Below are positions 1 to 9,830 of a stretch of 64,000 bases of DNA, in pieces (within the stretch, counting starts at the first letter, position 1; each line of letters starts with the position of its first letter). Origin of the DNA: UBA6168 sp041392505 (lineage in GTDB: Bacteria; Bacteroidota; Bacteroidia; Chitinophagales; Saprospiraceae). Location: the NCBI GenBank assembly GCA_041392505.1, contig JAWKLX010000033.1, forward strand, positions 1 through 64,000. The letters are read 5' to 3'. The notes under the pieces are model-generated. The model was given only the letters and a program-made list of their open reading frames with translations, was not told where the DNA came from and did not search any database. Made by a program: the position numbers and the translations under genes.

Positions 1-954
1 GGAAGAAGGCAGGTTGGACTCGCCGATGATCGTAATGCCTTTATAATCAATGGTCTTACCGTTTTCAGTGACTTCACAATTGCCCCCAGAAGACGCGGCG
101 AGATCGACAATGACTGCTCCTTTTTTCATTTCATCCACGGTTGCTTTGTGGACGATCCGGGGAGCTTGTCTGCCAGGAATCTGAGCTGTACAGATAATGA
201 CGTCGGCTGTTTTGGCGTGGTCGTGGACAGCTTGCGCTTGCTTTTTGAGGTATTCTTCTGATTGCTGGATGGCATATCCTCCGGCAGCGGCACTTTCGGC
301 AGCCCCTTCCACATCTACAAATTTGGCCCCGAGGCTCAAGACCTCTTCCTTGGCTGCCGTCCGAACATCGAAAGCCTCGACGACAGCGCCCAAACGACGG
401 GCAGTTGCAATGGCTTGCAAGCCAGCTACGCCTGCACCAATGATCAGCACCTTAGCGGGTTTGATGGTACCAGCAGCCGTCATGAACATCGGGAAGAAAC
501 TGGGTAAGTGATTGGCGGCAGTTAGTACCGCTTTATAACCAGCCGCAGTGGCCATCGATGAAAGAACATCCATCGCTTGCGCCCGGGTCGTACGGGGCAG
601 CATATCGAGGCTGAAAGCAGTCACCTTATTGGCATTGAGTGGATCGAGAATGGCCCGGTTGGACAATGGGTTGAACTGCCCCAGCAGCATTTGCCCGGCT
701 GAAAGCGAACCGATTTCAGCGTCGGTAATGCCATTGATACAAGCGATCAAGTTGGCGTTTTTCAAAACATCGGCACGGGAAACTGTTTCCGCACCTGCAT
801 CCTGATAGGCTTGGTCGCTATAACTGGCAGATGTGCCGGCCCCTTGTTCTACGATGATTTTTTTGATACCCAATTTGAGGATGGCAGCAATGGTATCAGG
901 CGTGACTGCCACCCGCCTTTCGGTCGGATCTTCTTTAAGGACTCCTATTATCAT
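1..954 (-). CDS. pntA: NAD(P) transhydrogenase subunit alpha, N-terminal domain (partial, cut by left edge)
   Basis: The frame opens at an ATG (952-954) and stays open to base 1, giving 318 residues that begin M-I-I-G-V-L-K-E. This is the NAD(H)-binding domain I of the proton-translocating transhydrogenase, which transfers hydride between NAD(H) and NADP(H) using the ion gradient. A Rossmann G-A-G-V-A-G motif lies near residue 170, followed by the family-typical A-F-D-V-R segment. Alanine dehydrogenase and saccharopine dehydrogenase share this fold, but the text around R-R-V-A-V-T-P and the F-P-M-F-M-T-A-A-G segment fit PntA better. The C-terminus and any pntB lie outside the window. In context it could balance NADPH with the ferredoxin/NAD enzymes at 46-64 kb, but it is not linked to them. 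Confidence 0.88.
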   Translation of the reverse strand, partial: MIIGVLKEDPTERRVAVTPDTIAAILKLGIKKIIVEQGAGTSASYSDQAYQDAGAETVSRADVLKNANLIACINGITDAEIGSLSAGQMLLGQFNPLSNRAILDPLNANKVTAFSLDMLPRTTRAQAMDVLSSMATAAGYKAVLTAANHLPSFFPMFMTAAGTIKPAKVLIIGAGVAGLQAIATARRLGAVVEAFDVRTAAKEEVLSLGAKFVDVEGAAESAAAGGYAIQQSEEYLKKQAQAVHDHAKTADVIICTAQIPGRQAPRIVHKATVDEMKKGAVIVDLAASSGGNCEVTENGKTIDYKGITIIGESNLPSS

Positions 955-1079
955 AAGTCTTTCGTTTCTACTAAATGGTTAGAGCAATAGCCCAAAATTT
1001 TAAAATCGGCGCAAAATAGAAGTATTTGCCAAATATTAGATTATCAATTTTGAAAAATTCAAAATTTTCCAAAAGTTGG

Positions 1080-3430
1080 CTACTTCATTAAAAAAACTTC
1101 GCCTTTCAGAAATTTCTTTTCCCCATTTTTTAATAATACCTCGGCCAGCCAAATATAGGTGCCTCTCGTGGCGGGCACGCCACCGGCTTTTCCGTCCCAT
1201 CCGGCATTTAAAAGGTTGGGCGGGAAATCTTTTCCGTGAAATACCAAATCGCCCCAGCGGTCGAAAATTTTCAAATAGTTTATGCTTTGGACCGGAGGGC
1301 CAGCGAATAAATTGAACTTGTCGTTGATCCCATCATGATTAGGTGAGAAGGCGGTAGGTGCATAAATATTAAGTGACTCTAACCCCACATTTACCAGGAC
1401 AAGGCTATCGCACCCCTTTTCATTTTGCAGCAAAAATTCGTACTCCCCGTTTGAGGATAAACGGATCCCGTTCATTTCGAAGGTGTTGCCATCTTCCAAT
1501 TGGATCGATAGGTAGGAGGTGTCGGTCGGCCAAAAACTAAGGTTGAGTTCAGTCAATCCGCCACATTTTGATTTGGAAAAATGGCTGTAATTGCCTGCCT
1601 CGGTATAAATGGAATCCTTGAAATATAGCGTGTCACCTTGGCAAATGGTCGTACCTATTTTCTCATAATTAGGTTGAAAATGGAGGTGGTAGCAATATTT
1701 AAAAATATACCAATTTATGTTGGTATTAATTATACAGATGGAAGTGTCCTCGGTAAAAGTCCCATTTCCCAATTCACAAATTTCCCCCTGACAAAAATGT
1801 AGATCTATGTTATAGTATATCGTATCCAAAAACCTAATCCAAATATTGTCTGACGCCGTGCATCCATGTACAGAAATTATATCAGCCCCATATAGGCCGC
1901 TTTTTGTCACTTCATAAAAAGATTCCGTACTGCTGTCCTGCCAGATTACGGAACTGGTCGGTATTCCAATCTCCAATAAAACGGTGTCCGGATCATGATC
2001 ATAAATATTAAGATTTGGCCCAAAGCTGAAAGAAGGGTCGTCATAAACCACACTTATCACTGCCGTGTCATTGAGGCAGTTGTTGAAAGGTACGATGTAG
2101 AGAAAAACCCCCGATGACTTGATGGTCGGCAGCTGGTTGTTGGAATCGACGGGTTCAACAGCAACAAAATAACCGTTTTGGTCTGCTTCGTCGTCAAGCA
2201 AATAATTGAGATTTAAAACGCTATTTGAAGTGCAAATAACAGTGTCGACATCCTGTCCTGCGTAAGGCCATTTGATGGTAACAAATGTATGGGCGCTTAA
2301 CTGCAGCCCATTATTCAGCCAAACTTTAAATTCGATGATTCTTTCAACGTTTAAAGTTGGGTCGGGGGCTGTGTTTTGGTAGGAAGATGACAGGAGTGCA
2401 TTTTTGAAATCGCTTAACGACGTAGCGGTAGATAGCGGTAAAATGGTAAGTCTTTGTGTGCCATTTCCTGCAAAGGTGATTTGATTGGTAGGAGGCGCCA
2501 AGAGAATCTCATGAAACCCATCTGGCGGGTTTTCAACGAACTGTACCGTAATTGAATCAATGCTTTCAACGGTTTCAAACAACAAGTCAACATCGACTAT
2601 GCTCCCAGAAGAATGAGGGCACAAGAATGATTGGAAGTTAAAATCGTTGAGGCCAGAGCTGTTGTCCTCATCCAAATCGAAGAGGATTGGGTCACATTCT
2701 GAAGCCTGAAATTCGTTGGGGAACGCAATGCCAAGTGGTTGGGTAACAAAGCCTGAGCAATTGACGGGTTCAATGGTTTTGGCCAAGAGGTCCAACTTGG
2801 CGAATTGCCCGGATTGGCTGGTTCCATAAACTTGGTAAGAATTGCAGGATAAAAAATCAATACCCAAACCATAAAACGGAGTATAATCTTCCACATAAAA
2901 AGAAACATTGCTGGCTGCTGGGTTATCGGTATTTAATTGTATAATCTTATTTCCGACTGAGCCATAGTAAAGTTGTCCATTGGAAAAAGTTAGGTCGCCT
3001 GCTGGTAGAAAAAACTTGGCAATTGGCCCAGAGAAGTATAGCTCCCCGTTGGAACATGGTATTTAAACACATCTTTTCCTGCACCGAAAATATTCCCTTC
3101 AGCATCGGCAGTCAAAGAATTGAATCCAAAGCTACTCGACGTTTGACAACAGTTGGGCATTTGGTGCAACTGTTGGCTGTCCAGGTCGATGCGATAAAGT
3201 TTCTTTTTTTTGGAAATGCCGTATAGCTGGTTGTCGGAAGCGAAAGCGAGGTCGAGAAAAACGACGGAGTCAGCTGTAACAGAAAACACCTTGTTGTCGC
3301 TACAGGTGGAAATTTCAAAGGAATGGATATTGCCGCTGGGATCACAATAATACATGAGCTGTGCATTGAGCGGCGAAGCGAGATAGATTAAACTGGTAAG
3401 GAGAAAAAGCGTTTTTGAAAGCATAACCAA
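1080..3430 (-). CDS. Secreted surface protein with gliding-motility/T9SS type B C-terminal domain (frameshifted)
   Basis: Two frames belong to one gene. The upstream part (3430 to about 3010) starts with a signal peptide ending near N-A-Q and continues with short repeats resembling beta-propeller strands (Y-G-I-S-K-K..L-Y-R-I-D). The downstream part (to 1080) carries two Cys-containing S-D-S-I-Y-like adhesin segments and ends in the CHU_C-type sorting domain: A-P-T-A-F-S-P-N-H-D-G-I-N-D-K-F near 110 residues from the end, then I-F-D-R-W-G and a final K-G-E-V-F-L. This domain marks proteins exported by the type IX system and attached to the surface. The frame shifts by one base at the T6 run around 3007-3013; reading past it gives continuous sensible protein. 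The ligand or function of the mature protein is unknown. Confidence 0.85.
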
Positions 3431-3564
3431 AAGAGGATTGTTGATTGGGAAATGCCTGTTAGGAGCGTCTATTTTTTCCTGTTACAGTAACAATTGATGT
3501 ACCGAATATTCAACAAAAAATTTTATTTAATATTTAAAAACTGTTTTCAAATCTTATCAAACCC

Positions 3565-3572
3565 TACTTTTG
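3565..3572 (+). promoter_or_regulatory. Bacteroidota-type -7 box (TAnnTTTG) upstream of the ABC-F gene
   Basis: TACTTTTG matches the TAnnTTTG consensus used by the Bacteroidota primary sigma factor and lies 22 bases before the ATG at 3595. No clear TTTG -33 element was seen at the usual distance. The leader would be very short. Confidence 0.5.
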
Positions 3573-3594
3573 CGCCTCAAATTTTAAAATTACC

Positions 3595-5499
3595 ATGCTA
3601 ACAGCTTCAAATATCTATATTCAATACGGCGACCGCATTCTCATGGACAGGATCAATGTGGTCATTGGCGATAAAGACAGGGTCGGTCTTGTAGGTCGAA
3701 ATGGGGCAGGGAAGTCCACTTTTCTTAAAGTTATTTCTGGAAATATCAACCCCGATGAAGGCAATGTGACCCGTCCAACTGAATCCACTTTGGGTTTTTT
3801 GCACCAGGAAATGAACATCCCCAAGGGCAAGACGGTCATGGAGGAAACGATGACCGCTTTTGAGGAAGCCAAAAAAATGGAACAACGCCTGGCCGAAATT
3901 CACAAAGAGCTGGAGGTCCGAACTGATTACGAGAGTGATGATTACATGAATTTATTGAATGAAATGGGCGATCTCGATCACCGGTTTCACTTGGTTGGCG
4001 GTGGCAATATGCAGGCAGAAGCTGAGAAAATATTGAAAGGGTTGGGCTTCAAACAAACCGATTTCACGAGGTTGACCGACGAATTCAGTGGCGGGTGGCA
4101 GATGCGGATTGAGTTAGCTAAAATGCTTTTGGCAAAACCTTCTTACTTGCTCTTGGATGAGCCTACCAACCACCTTGATATCGAATCAATTATCTGGTTG
4201 GAAGAGTGGCTGCAGACCTATGAAGGGGCGATCGTAGTTATTTCCCACGATAAGACTTTTTTGGACAACGTAACTAAAAGGACGATTGAAATTGAGTTGG
4301 GAAAGGCTTATGAGTACAAGGCGAATTACAGCAAATACATGGAGTTGCGCAAAGAGCGCCGGGAAAAAATGATGGCTGCCTTTGACAACCAACAAAAGAT
4401 CATCGCCGAAAAAGAACGGACGATCAAGCGGTTCATGGCCAAGGCTACCAAAACGAGCATGGCCCAATCGATGCAAAAGCAATTGGATAAAATCGAACGC
4501 ATTGAAATTGAAGACGAAGACACCGCTGCCATGCTGATCCGTTTTCCCGAACCGCCTCGGTCAGGTGTGGTTGCTTTGGAAGGAAAAAAAATAGTGAAAA
4601 AATACGGCGATTTAATGGTCTTAAATGGCGTGGACATCAAATTGGATAGGGGCGACCGGGTGGCTTTTGTTGGGCAGAACGGTCAGGGCAAAACGACTTT
4701 GGCCAAAATGGTCGTTGACAAACTGAAAGCGACAAGCGGGGAAATTAAGATCGGCCACAATGTCCACATTGGTTATTATGCGCAGAATCAGGCAGAAACT
4801 TTGGACCCCAAAAGGACTTTGTTGGAAACCATGGAAGACCATTCGCCGCCGGAGATGCGGACGAAACTGCGCAATATTTTAGGGGCTTTCCTTTTCAGCG
4901 GGGAGGATCATGACAAAAAAGTCATCGTTCTTTCTGGTGGCGAAAGGGCTCGTTTGGCATTGGCCTGCATGCTGCTCCGACCCATCAACCTTTTGGTGTT
5001 GGATGAGCCTACAAACCACTTGGACATGATTTCCAAAGATGTTTTAAAAAGGGCCATTATGGACTATTCCGGCACCTTGATCGTTGTCTCCCACGACCGT
5101 GATTTTCTGGGCGACTTAACGACCAAAACCATTGAATTCCGGGACAATAAATTACATACCCACCTCGGCGACGTTAACTACTTCTTGGAAAAACGCAAGC
5201 TCGATGATATGCGTCAAGTAGAAATGAGCCAAGGCAAAAAGTCGGTTTCCCAAAACAATGGCAACGGCCAAGAATTGAGCTTTGAAGACCGCAAGCAGCT
5301 CCAACGTGCCGTTTCCAATGCGGAAAAGAAAGTGAAAGATTTGGAAACGAAAATTGCCGAATTTGAAAAGAAAATGGCCGATCCTTCCTTTTTTGAAAAA
5401 CCGGAAAGTTCAGCCGCAATGAAAGATTACGACCGCAAAAAAGAAGAGCTGGAATTGGCGATGATGGAGTGGATGGAAGCGCAGGAAGCTTTGGATTGA
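3595..5499 (+). CDS. ABC-F family ATPase (ribosome-associated, Uup/EttA-like)
   Basis: A 634-residue protein with two ABC ATPase domains and no membrane segments, the arrangement of ABC-F translation factors that bind the ribosomal E site. Domain 1 has Walker A G-R-N-G-A-G-K-S-T at residues 34-42, a signature S-G-G-W-Q-M-R and Walker B L-L-L-D-E-P-T-N-H-L. Domain 2 has Walker A G-Q-N-G-Q-G-K-T-T, signature L-S-G-G-E-R-A-R and Walker B L-V-L-D-E-P-T-N-H-L. Between them is the charged helical linker (E-K-E-R-T-I-K-R-F) expected to reach the peptidyl-transferase centre. The last 90 residues form a Lys/Glu-rich coiled coil like that of Uup. It stands alone between divergent and convergent neighbours. 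The exact ABC-F subfamily, and whether it protects against an antibiotic, cannot be told from sequence; a housekeeping role is more likely. Confidence 0.93.
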   Translation: MLTASNIYIQYGDRILMDRINVVIGDKDRVGLVGRNGAGKSTFLKVISGNINPDEGNVTRPTESTLGFLHQEMNIPKGKTVMEETMTAFEEAKKMEQRLAEIHKELEVRTDYESDDYMNLLNEMGDLDHRFHLVGGGNMQAEAEKILKGLGFKQTDFTRLTDEFSGGWQMRIELAKMLLAKPSYLLLDEPTNHLDIESIIWLEEWLQTYEGAIVVISHDKTFLDNVTKRTIEIELGKAYEYKANYSKYMELRKERREKMMAAFDNQQKIIAEKERTIKRFMAKATKTSMAQSMQKQLDKIERIEIEDEDTAAMLIRFPEPPRSGVVALEGKKIVKKYGDLMVLNGVDIKLDRGDRVAFVGQNGQGKTTLAKMVVDKLKATSGEIKIGHNVHIGYYAQNQAETLDPKRTLLETMEDHSPPEMRTKLRNILGAFLFSGEDHDKKVIVLSGGERARLALACMLLRPINLLVLDEPTNHLDMISKDVLKRAIMDYSGTLIVVSHDRDFLGDLTTKTIEFRDNKLHTHLGDVNYFLEKRKLDDMRQVEMSQGKKSVSQNNGNGQELSFEDRKQLQRAVSNAEKKVKDLETKIAEFEKKMADPSFFEKPESSAAMKDYDRKKEELELAMMEWMEAQEALD

Positions 5500-5841
5500 T
5501 TATTCTTTTCGATCATAAATAATACAGGTAGTTGAATCAGAGAGGTGGAAAACATCAAATCCATTTTCGTATAGAAAATTCATGATACCAGTTTTACTAT
5601 TAAATATTTTATCCTCTCCTTTTTCATCAGAAATAACTGCTTGATTTCTGCCAGTCCTTCTAATTGTTTCTTGCCCATAATCGATGCAGGCCAAATATTT
5701 ACTGATCCCCTCCGGATCTGGATATACCGTTATGTATTTTCCCTGAAATATTTCAGAAAGTGGTTTGCCTTCCACAAATATTTGGGCAGCTAAATGGTTG
5801 AAGTAAAAGGAAACAATACAAAGTAAGAATGTCCTTTTCAT
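5500..5841 (-). CDS. Small secreted protein of unknown function
   Basis: A 113-residue protein starting with a typical signal peptide (M-K-R-T-F-L-L-C-I-V, cleavage likely after A-A-Q near residue 20). The mature part, about 93 residues, has two cysteines and no motif I recognise; it does not carry a T9SS tail. Its stop abuts the stop of the convergent ABC-F gene with no spacer. The clean signal peptide and start make it a believable gene. Confidence 0.65.
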   Translation of the reverse strand: MKRTFLLCIVSFYFNHLAAQIFVEGKPLSEIFQGKYITVYPDPEGISKYLACIDYGQETIRRTGRNQAVISDEKGEDKIFNSKTGIMNFLYENGFDVFHLSDSTTCIIYDRKE

Positions 5842-5950
5842 AATTTAGATTTTTCCAAAAGTAGGGTCAAGTATTTGTAAAATCGTTTTACTATTATTTT
5901 TTAATTAAACCTGCACCGACTTTTAACGTCTTTATAACAAATCAAACTTT

Positions 5951-7249
5951 ATGAAAAATTTCTTTTCCATTGTTTTAACAGTTTTTACTTTCTCAAATCT
6001 ATATTCTCAAAGTATTTATTTCCCACCATTAACAGGGAATGAATGGGAAACCACCGACCCGCACGGCCTCAATTTTTGCGACGAAAAAATTACGGAGTTA
6101 TATAATTTTCTCGAAGAGAAAAACACCAAAGCATTTCTTCTTTTAAAAGACGGGAAAATAGTTTTAGAACAATATTTTAATGGGTTTGGCCCCGACAGTC
6201 TTTGGTATTGGGCGTCGGCTGGAAAGTCTGTTACTGCAACTTTAGTGGGCATCGCACAAGATGAAGGGCTTTTAAATATTAATGATAAATCCAGTGACTA
6301 CCTCGGACTTGGTTGGACTTCCGCCCCACAGGAAAAAGAAGATTTAATTACAGTCAGACATCAATTAACAATGACCTCTGGACTTGATGATGGTACGGGC
6401 GATGTGGATTGCACTGATCCGGACTGTTTATTTTACCTGCAAGATGCGGGTACTCGGTGGGCTTACCACAATGCGCCCTACACCAAATTGGATGGTGTAC
6501 TCGAAAATGCAAGTGGTGAAAATTTCAATGCATTTTATTGGAATCGCCTCGCAAATAAAACAGGCATGGGAGGGCTTTGGGTATATCTTGGATACAACCA
6601 CGTTTTGTTCAGTAAAGCAAGGGCTATGGCAAGGTTTGGATTGTTGATGCAAAACAATGGCTACTGGAACAATACCCCTGTATTAGCTGATGCGGATTAT
6701 TTAAATGACATGATAAATACCTCGCAGGATTTGAACAAAGCATATGGTTACTTGTGGTGGTTGAATGGAAAAGAGTCTTACAAATTACCCGGCCTGCAAA
6801 TTGATTTTCCTGGACCTCTCTGCCCAGATGCGCCCGCCGATATGTTTGCTGCGATGGGAAAAAACGGACAATTTTTAAATATATCACCAAGCCAAGGTTT
6901 GGTACTGGTTAGGATGGGTGAGTCGCCGGATGGTTTATTGGTTCCGAATTTATTAAATAATGAAATATGGCAGTATGTGAATGATTTGGAGTGCGAACCA
7001 AATGCTACCTTGGAATTGGAGTCGGCTGATGTGAAAATTTTTCCCAACCCAATAAATGATTATTTAAATATTGAATGGCAAGATGGTTTTAGTGAATTTA
7101 ATATTCGGATTTTTAATGCACTTGGAAAGGAAGTCATGAATGCTGAAAATGAAAATAAAATTGATTTGACCCATTTAAATAAAGGAGTTTACTTTTATAA
7201 TATTTTGATAAATGGAAAAAATATTGGCGGTAATTTTATAAAGAATTAA
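5951..7249 (+). CDS. Secreted serine hydrolase (beta-lactamase/class C fold) with T9SS type A tail
   Basis: A 432-residue protein with a signal peptide (M-K-N-F-F-S-I-V, cleaved near Y-S-Q). The catalytic S-x-x-K motif is S-A-G-K near residue 89 and the second motif is Y-H-N in the R-W-A-Y-H-N-A-P-Y segment, as in class C beta-lactamases, DD-peptidases and related esterases. After about 350 residues a T9SS sorting domain follows, with I-F-P-N-P-I-N-D-Y and a C-terminal G-V-Y-F-Y-N-I..G-G-N-F-I-K, so the enzyme is probably exported and surface-attached or shed. The substrate is unknown: family members include beta-lactamases, esterases and D-aminopeptidases. It is transcribed alone. Confidence 0.9.
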   Translation: MKNFFSIVLTVFTFSNLYSQSIYFPPLTGNEWETTDPHGLNFCDEKITELYNFLEEKNTKAFLLLKDGKIVLEQYFNGFGPDSLWYWASAGKSVTATLVGIAQDEGLLNINDKSSDYLGLGWTSAPQEKEDLITVRHQLTMTSGLDDGTGDVDCTDPDCLFYLQDAGTRWAYHNAPYTKLDGVLENASGENFNAFYWNRLANKTGMGGLWVYLGYNHVLFSKARAMARFGLLMQNNGYWNNTPVLADADYLNDMINTSQDLNKAYGYLWWLNGKESYKLPGLQIDFPGPLCPDAPADMFAAMGKNGQFLNISPSQGLVLVRMGESPDGLLVPNLLNNEIWQYVNDLECEPNATLELESADVKIFPNPINDYLNIEWQDGFSEFNIRIFNALGKEVMNAENENKIDLTHLNKGVYFYNILINGKNIGGNFIKN

Positions 7250-7291
7250 TTCTAATAAAATTCTTCGGTTTAAAGAAAGCGGGGGGCTGAA

Positions 7292-7342
7292 ATTAGAAAT
7301 TGGGAAATTAGAAATTGAGAAATTAATTTCCCAATTTCTAAT
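7292..7342. repeat. A/T-rich inverted repeat between convergent genes
   Basis: Perfect 18-base arms at 7292-7309 and 7325-7342 built from repeated A-T-T-A-G-A-A-A-T-T units. It lies between the stop of the serine hydrolase and the stop of the convergent copA and could fold as a bidirectional terminator. A related direct tract (A-T-T-G-G-G-A-A-T-T-A-type units) recurs at about 53392-53420. Confidence 0.6.
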
Positions 7343-7344
7343 TT

Positions 7345-9450
7345 CTAATCTATCCTGCGGAATTTTAATCGGATCGAATTACCAATTACCACAATATCCG
7401 ACATGGCCATAAAAAGCACTCCCCACATCGGGTGGAGAAATCCCAATGCAGCGACTGGAATGGCGATTATATTATAAGCAAAAGCCCAAAACAGATTTTG
7501 TTTGATAGTTTGCAACGTTGCTTTAGAAATAGATAAGGCCTTTTTTAAACGTTCTAAATTTCCATTTAAAAGGATGATTTGGGCGGACTGCATGGCTACT
7601 TGGGAAGCATTGCTTAGCGATATGCCGATGGTAGCTTTGGCCAGAGCCGGTGCATCATTGATCCCGTCGCCGACCATAGCGGTTGGGGATTCATGGTTGA
7701 GTTTTTCAACAATCTGAAGTTTTTCTTCTGGTGTTTTTTCTGCATAATAGTTGGACACATTTAATTGCTCAGCGACAGCTTTTGTTTTTTCCTTTTGATC
7801 GCCACTCAGAATAATTGGTGTTTTATCTTCGCTTTGAAGATAAAGCATCAAGCTGGCTGATTCAATTTTTATATCGTCTTCTATTTCAATAGCTGCTAAT
7901 AATTTTTCATTTTTAGAAAAATATAAAGGCGCATTAATTTTATTTAAATTTGGAACGGCAAATCGTTTTGAGCCCACCCGGTAAATATTACCATCCTTGT
8001 CCTCCGCAACCACTCCTTGTCCTTTTATTTCTTTTATTTTAGAAATTTTAATTAAACCATTTGTATCAATATTTTTTCTTTCTAATTCTTTAACCAATGA
8101 TTTGGCAATGGGGTGCGAAGAATAACGCTCCATTTTTAATAACGCACCATTAATTAAATCTTGGTCCTCCGAAAAATATTGGATGTTTTTAATTTTAAAA
8201 TTTCCGGTGGTCAGCGTTCCTGTTTTATCAAAGACAAAATTTTTGATATTGGAAAATATTTCCAAAGTCGCTCCACCTTTGATTAAAATCCCATTTTTTG
8301 CTAACCGACCAACTCCTACCATAACCGCTGTAGGCGTAGCCAACCCCATAGCACAAGGGCATGAGATAACCAGCACCGCAATGCTGTTCATGATGGCATT
8401 TTGAAAAGGAATTTGAACAATAAAAAAGGAAATTAAAAATGTCAGGACGGAAATGGCGAGAACTGTTGGAACGAAAATCCCGCTGATTTTATCAGCCAAT
8501 CGCTGGATTTTTGGTTTGTCTTCTTGAGCTGATTTTACCAATTCGATCATCCGGCTCAGGACGGTATTATTGGCAGTAGTATCCGCTGCTATTGTCAAAT
8601 TTCCGCCGGCTACAATTGACCCCCCGATTACTTTATCATCAACCGTTTTATTTACAGGGAGGCTCTCGCCAGTCAACATGGATTCATCGACATCTGCACT
8701 GCCTTTTAAAATGGTAGCATCAACGGGTATTTTGTCACCTTCGTTGACTTGCAGCCAATCTCCTGGTAAAATTTCTGCAGCCTCAATTGAAACAACCGTA
8801 CCGGAGGGCATTATTTTTTTTGCCCACTCAACTTGTAATTTTGATAAATCTCCGATGGCAGAAGTAGTCTGTTTGACCGCCCGTTTTTCCATATAATTCC
8901 CCAATAAGACAAGAGTAATTATAGTCGCACTTGTTTCGAAGAAAATATAATTGGGGTTGCCCTGAATGGTACCGATTAAACTGTAAATAAATGCCGCCGT
9001 GCTCCCAATAAATATCAATAAATCCATGTGAGCAGTACCATTTTTCAATGCTGCAAAGCTGGTGCCGCCGAAATAAGTAAAACCGATTAAATATACTGGC
9101 AAACAAATCGCTAACTGCATCCAATGGTTTTCCAAAAAAGGAATGCCAGCCATCATAAAAAAATGGGAAAGAAAAAGCGGTAAAGTAAAAATGGCAGCAA
9201 CAATTAATCTTTTTTCCAAAGTCCAAAAAGGCTGTTTATCGTCGCCAACAACTGTGTAGCCTAATTTATTAATTCCTTTTTTAACTTCATTTAAGGAGAT
9301 GCTATCTTCGTTCTCTTCGTATCGCACATCGCCCGTAGAAAAATTCACATAAACATCTTTGAGCCCTTTCTTTTCCAAAAAGGTGGTTATATTCGCTGCA
9401 CATCCCGTGCAATCCATTCCGTCTACTTTCAGTTCAATTGTTTTATTCAT
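7345..9450 (-). CDS. copA: Copper-translocating P-type ATPase
   Basis: A 701-residue P1B-type ATPase exporting monovalent copper across the inner membrane. One N-terminal heavy-metal-associated domain has C-T-G-C at residues 14-17. The transmembrane metal site S-C-P-C-A lies near residue 362, the phosphorylated aspartate D-K-T-G-T near 404, the T-G-E-S actuator motif precedes it, and M-V-G-D-G-I-N-D-A-P is near 592. The C-P-C motif and the single HMA domain fit Cu(I) rather than Zn/Cd transport. The H-P dipeptide of the nucleotide domain is present in S-S-H-P-I-A. No copper chaperone or regulator is adjacent. Confidence 0.95.
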   Translation of the reverse strand: MNKTIELKVDGMDCTGCAANITTFLEKKGLKDVYVNFSTGDVRYEENEDSISLNEVKKGINKLGYTVVGDDKQPFWTLEKRLIVAAIFTLPLFLSHFFMMAGIPFLENHWMQLAICLPVYLIGFTYFGGTSFAALKNGTAHMDLLIFIGSTAAFIYSLIGTIQGNPNYIFFETSATIITLVLLGNYMEKRAVKQTTSAIGDLSKLQVEWAKKIMPSGTVVSIEAAEILPGDWLQVNEGDKIPVDATILKGSADVDESMLTGESLPVNKTVDDKVIGGSIVAGGNLTIAADTTANNTVLSRMIELVKSAQEDKPKIQRLADKISGIFVPTVLAISVLTFLISFFIVQIPFQNAIMNSIAVLVISCPCAMGLATPTAVMVGVGRLAKNGILIKGGATLEIFSNIKNFVFDKTGTLTTGNFKIKNIQYFSEDQDLINGALLKMERYSSHPIAKSLVKELERKNIDTNGLIKISKIKEIKGQGVVAEDKDGNIYRVGSKRFAVPNLNKINAPLYFSKNEKLLAAIEIEDDIKIESASLMLYLQSEDKTPIILSGDQKEKTKAVAEQLNVSNYYAEKTPEEKLQIVEKLNHESPTAMVGDGINDAPALAKATIGISLSNASQVAMQSAQIILLNGNLERLKKALSISKATLQTIKQNLFWAFAYNIIAIPVAALGFLHPMWGVLFMAMSDIVVIGNSIRLKFRRID

Positions 9451-9626
9451 AATAAAAAAAGGTGGTCTGTTGAGTAAACACCTTAAATGGTTGTACGTTT
9501 TGTTTTTATCAGTTTAAATAACAATTTTACTATAAATTCAATTAAACCAGTAATAGAGTGGCAAATTGAGAATTAATAAAATGCGGAGCAGGAAAACTAA
9601 CGCTTTTTGCAAAGTCCCAACGTGCT

Positions 9627-9693
9627 CCTCCAGGGGTTTCTAAGGGGCGGTGTCGGTTTTCTACCGACACCGCCCCTTAGAAACCCCTGGAGG
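9627..9693. repeat. Perfect 31-bp palindrome (GC-rich) in intergenic DNA
   Basis: Arms at 9627-9657 and 9663-9693 are exact reverse complements, with a 5-base loop (9658-9662). The arms are GC-rich, unlike the A/T-rich spacer around them, and no T run follows on either side, so a simple terminator is unlikely. The surrounding spacer (9451-9830), between divergently transcribed copA and the lipoprotein gene, holds no gene that I can see. It may be a palindromic mobile or REP-like unit. Confidence 0.75.
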
Positions 9694-9830
9694 GCCGAGC
9701 AGATAGATGGAAAAAGCATGAACGATCTTCGGCCCGCATAAAAAGACGTTGATTATTTGTCAATGTTATTGATTTTCAAATTGTGAGACTAAAACTGGTT
9801 TAGTTAATCAGTACAAAAACAAAATTCAAC

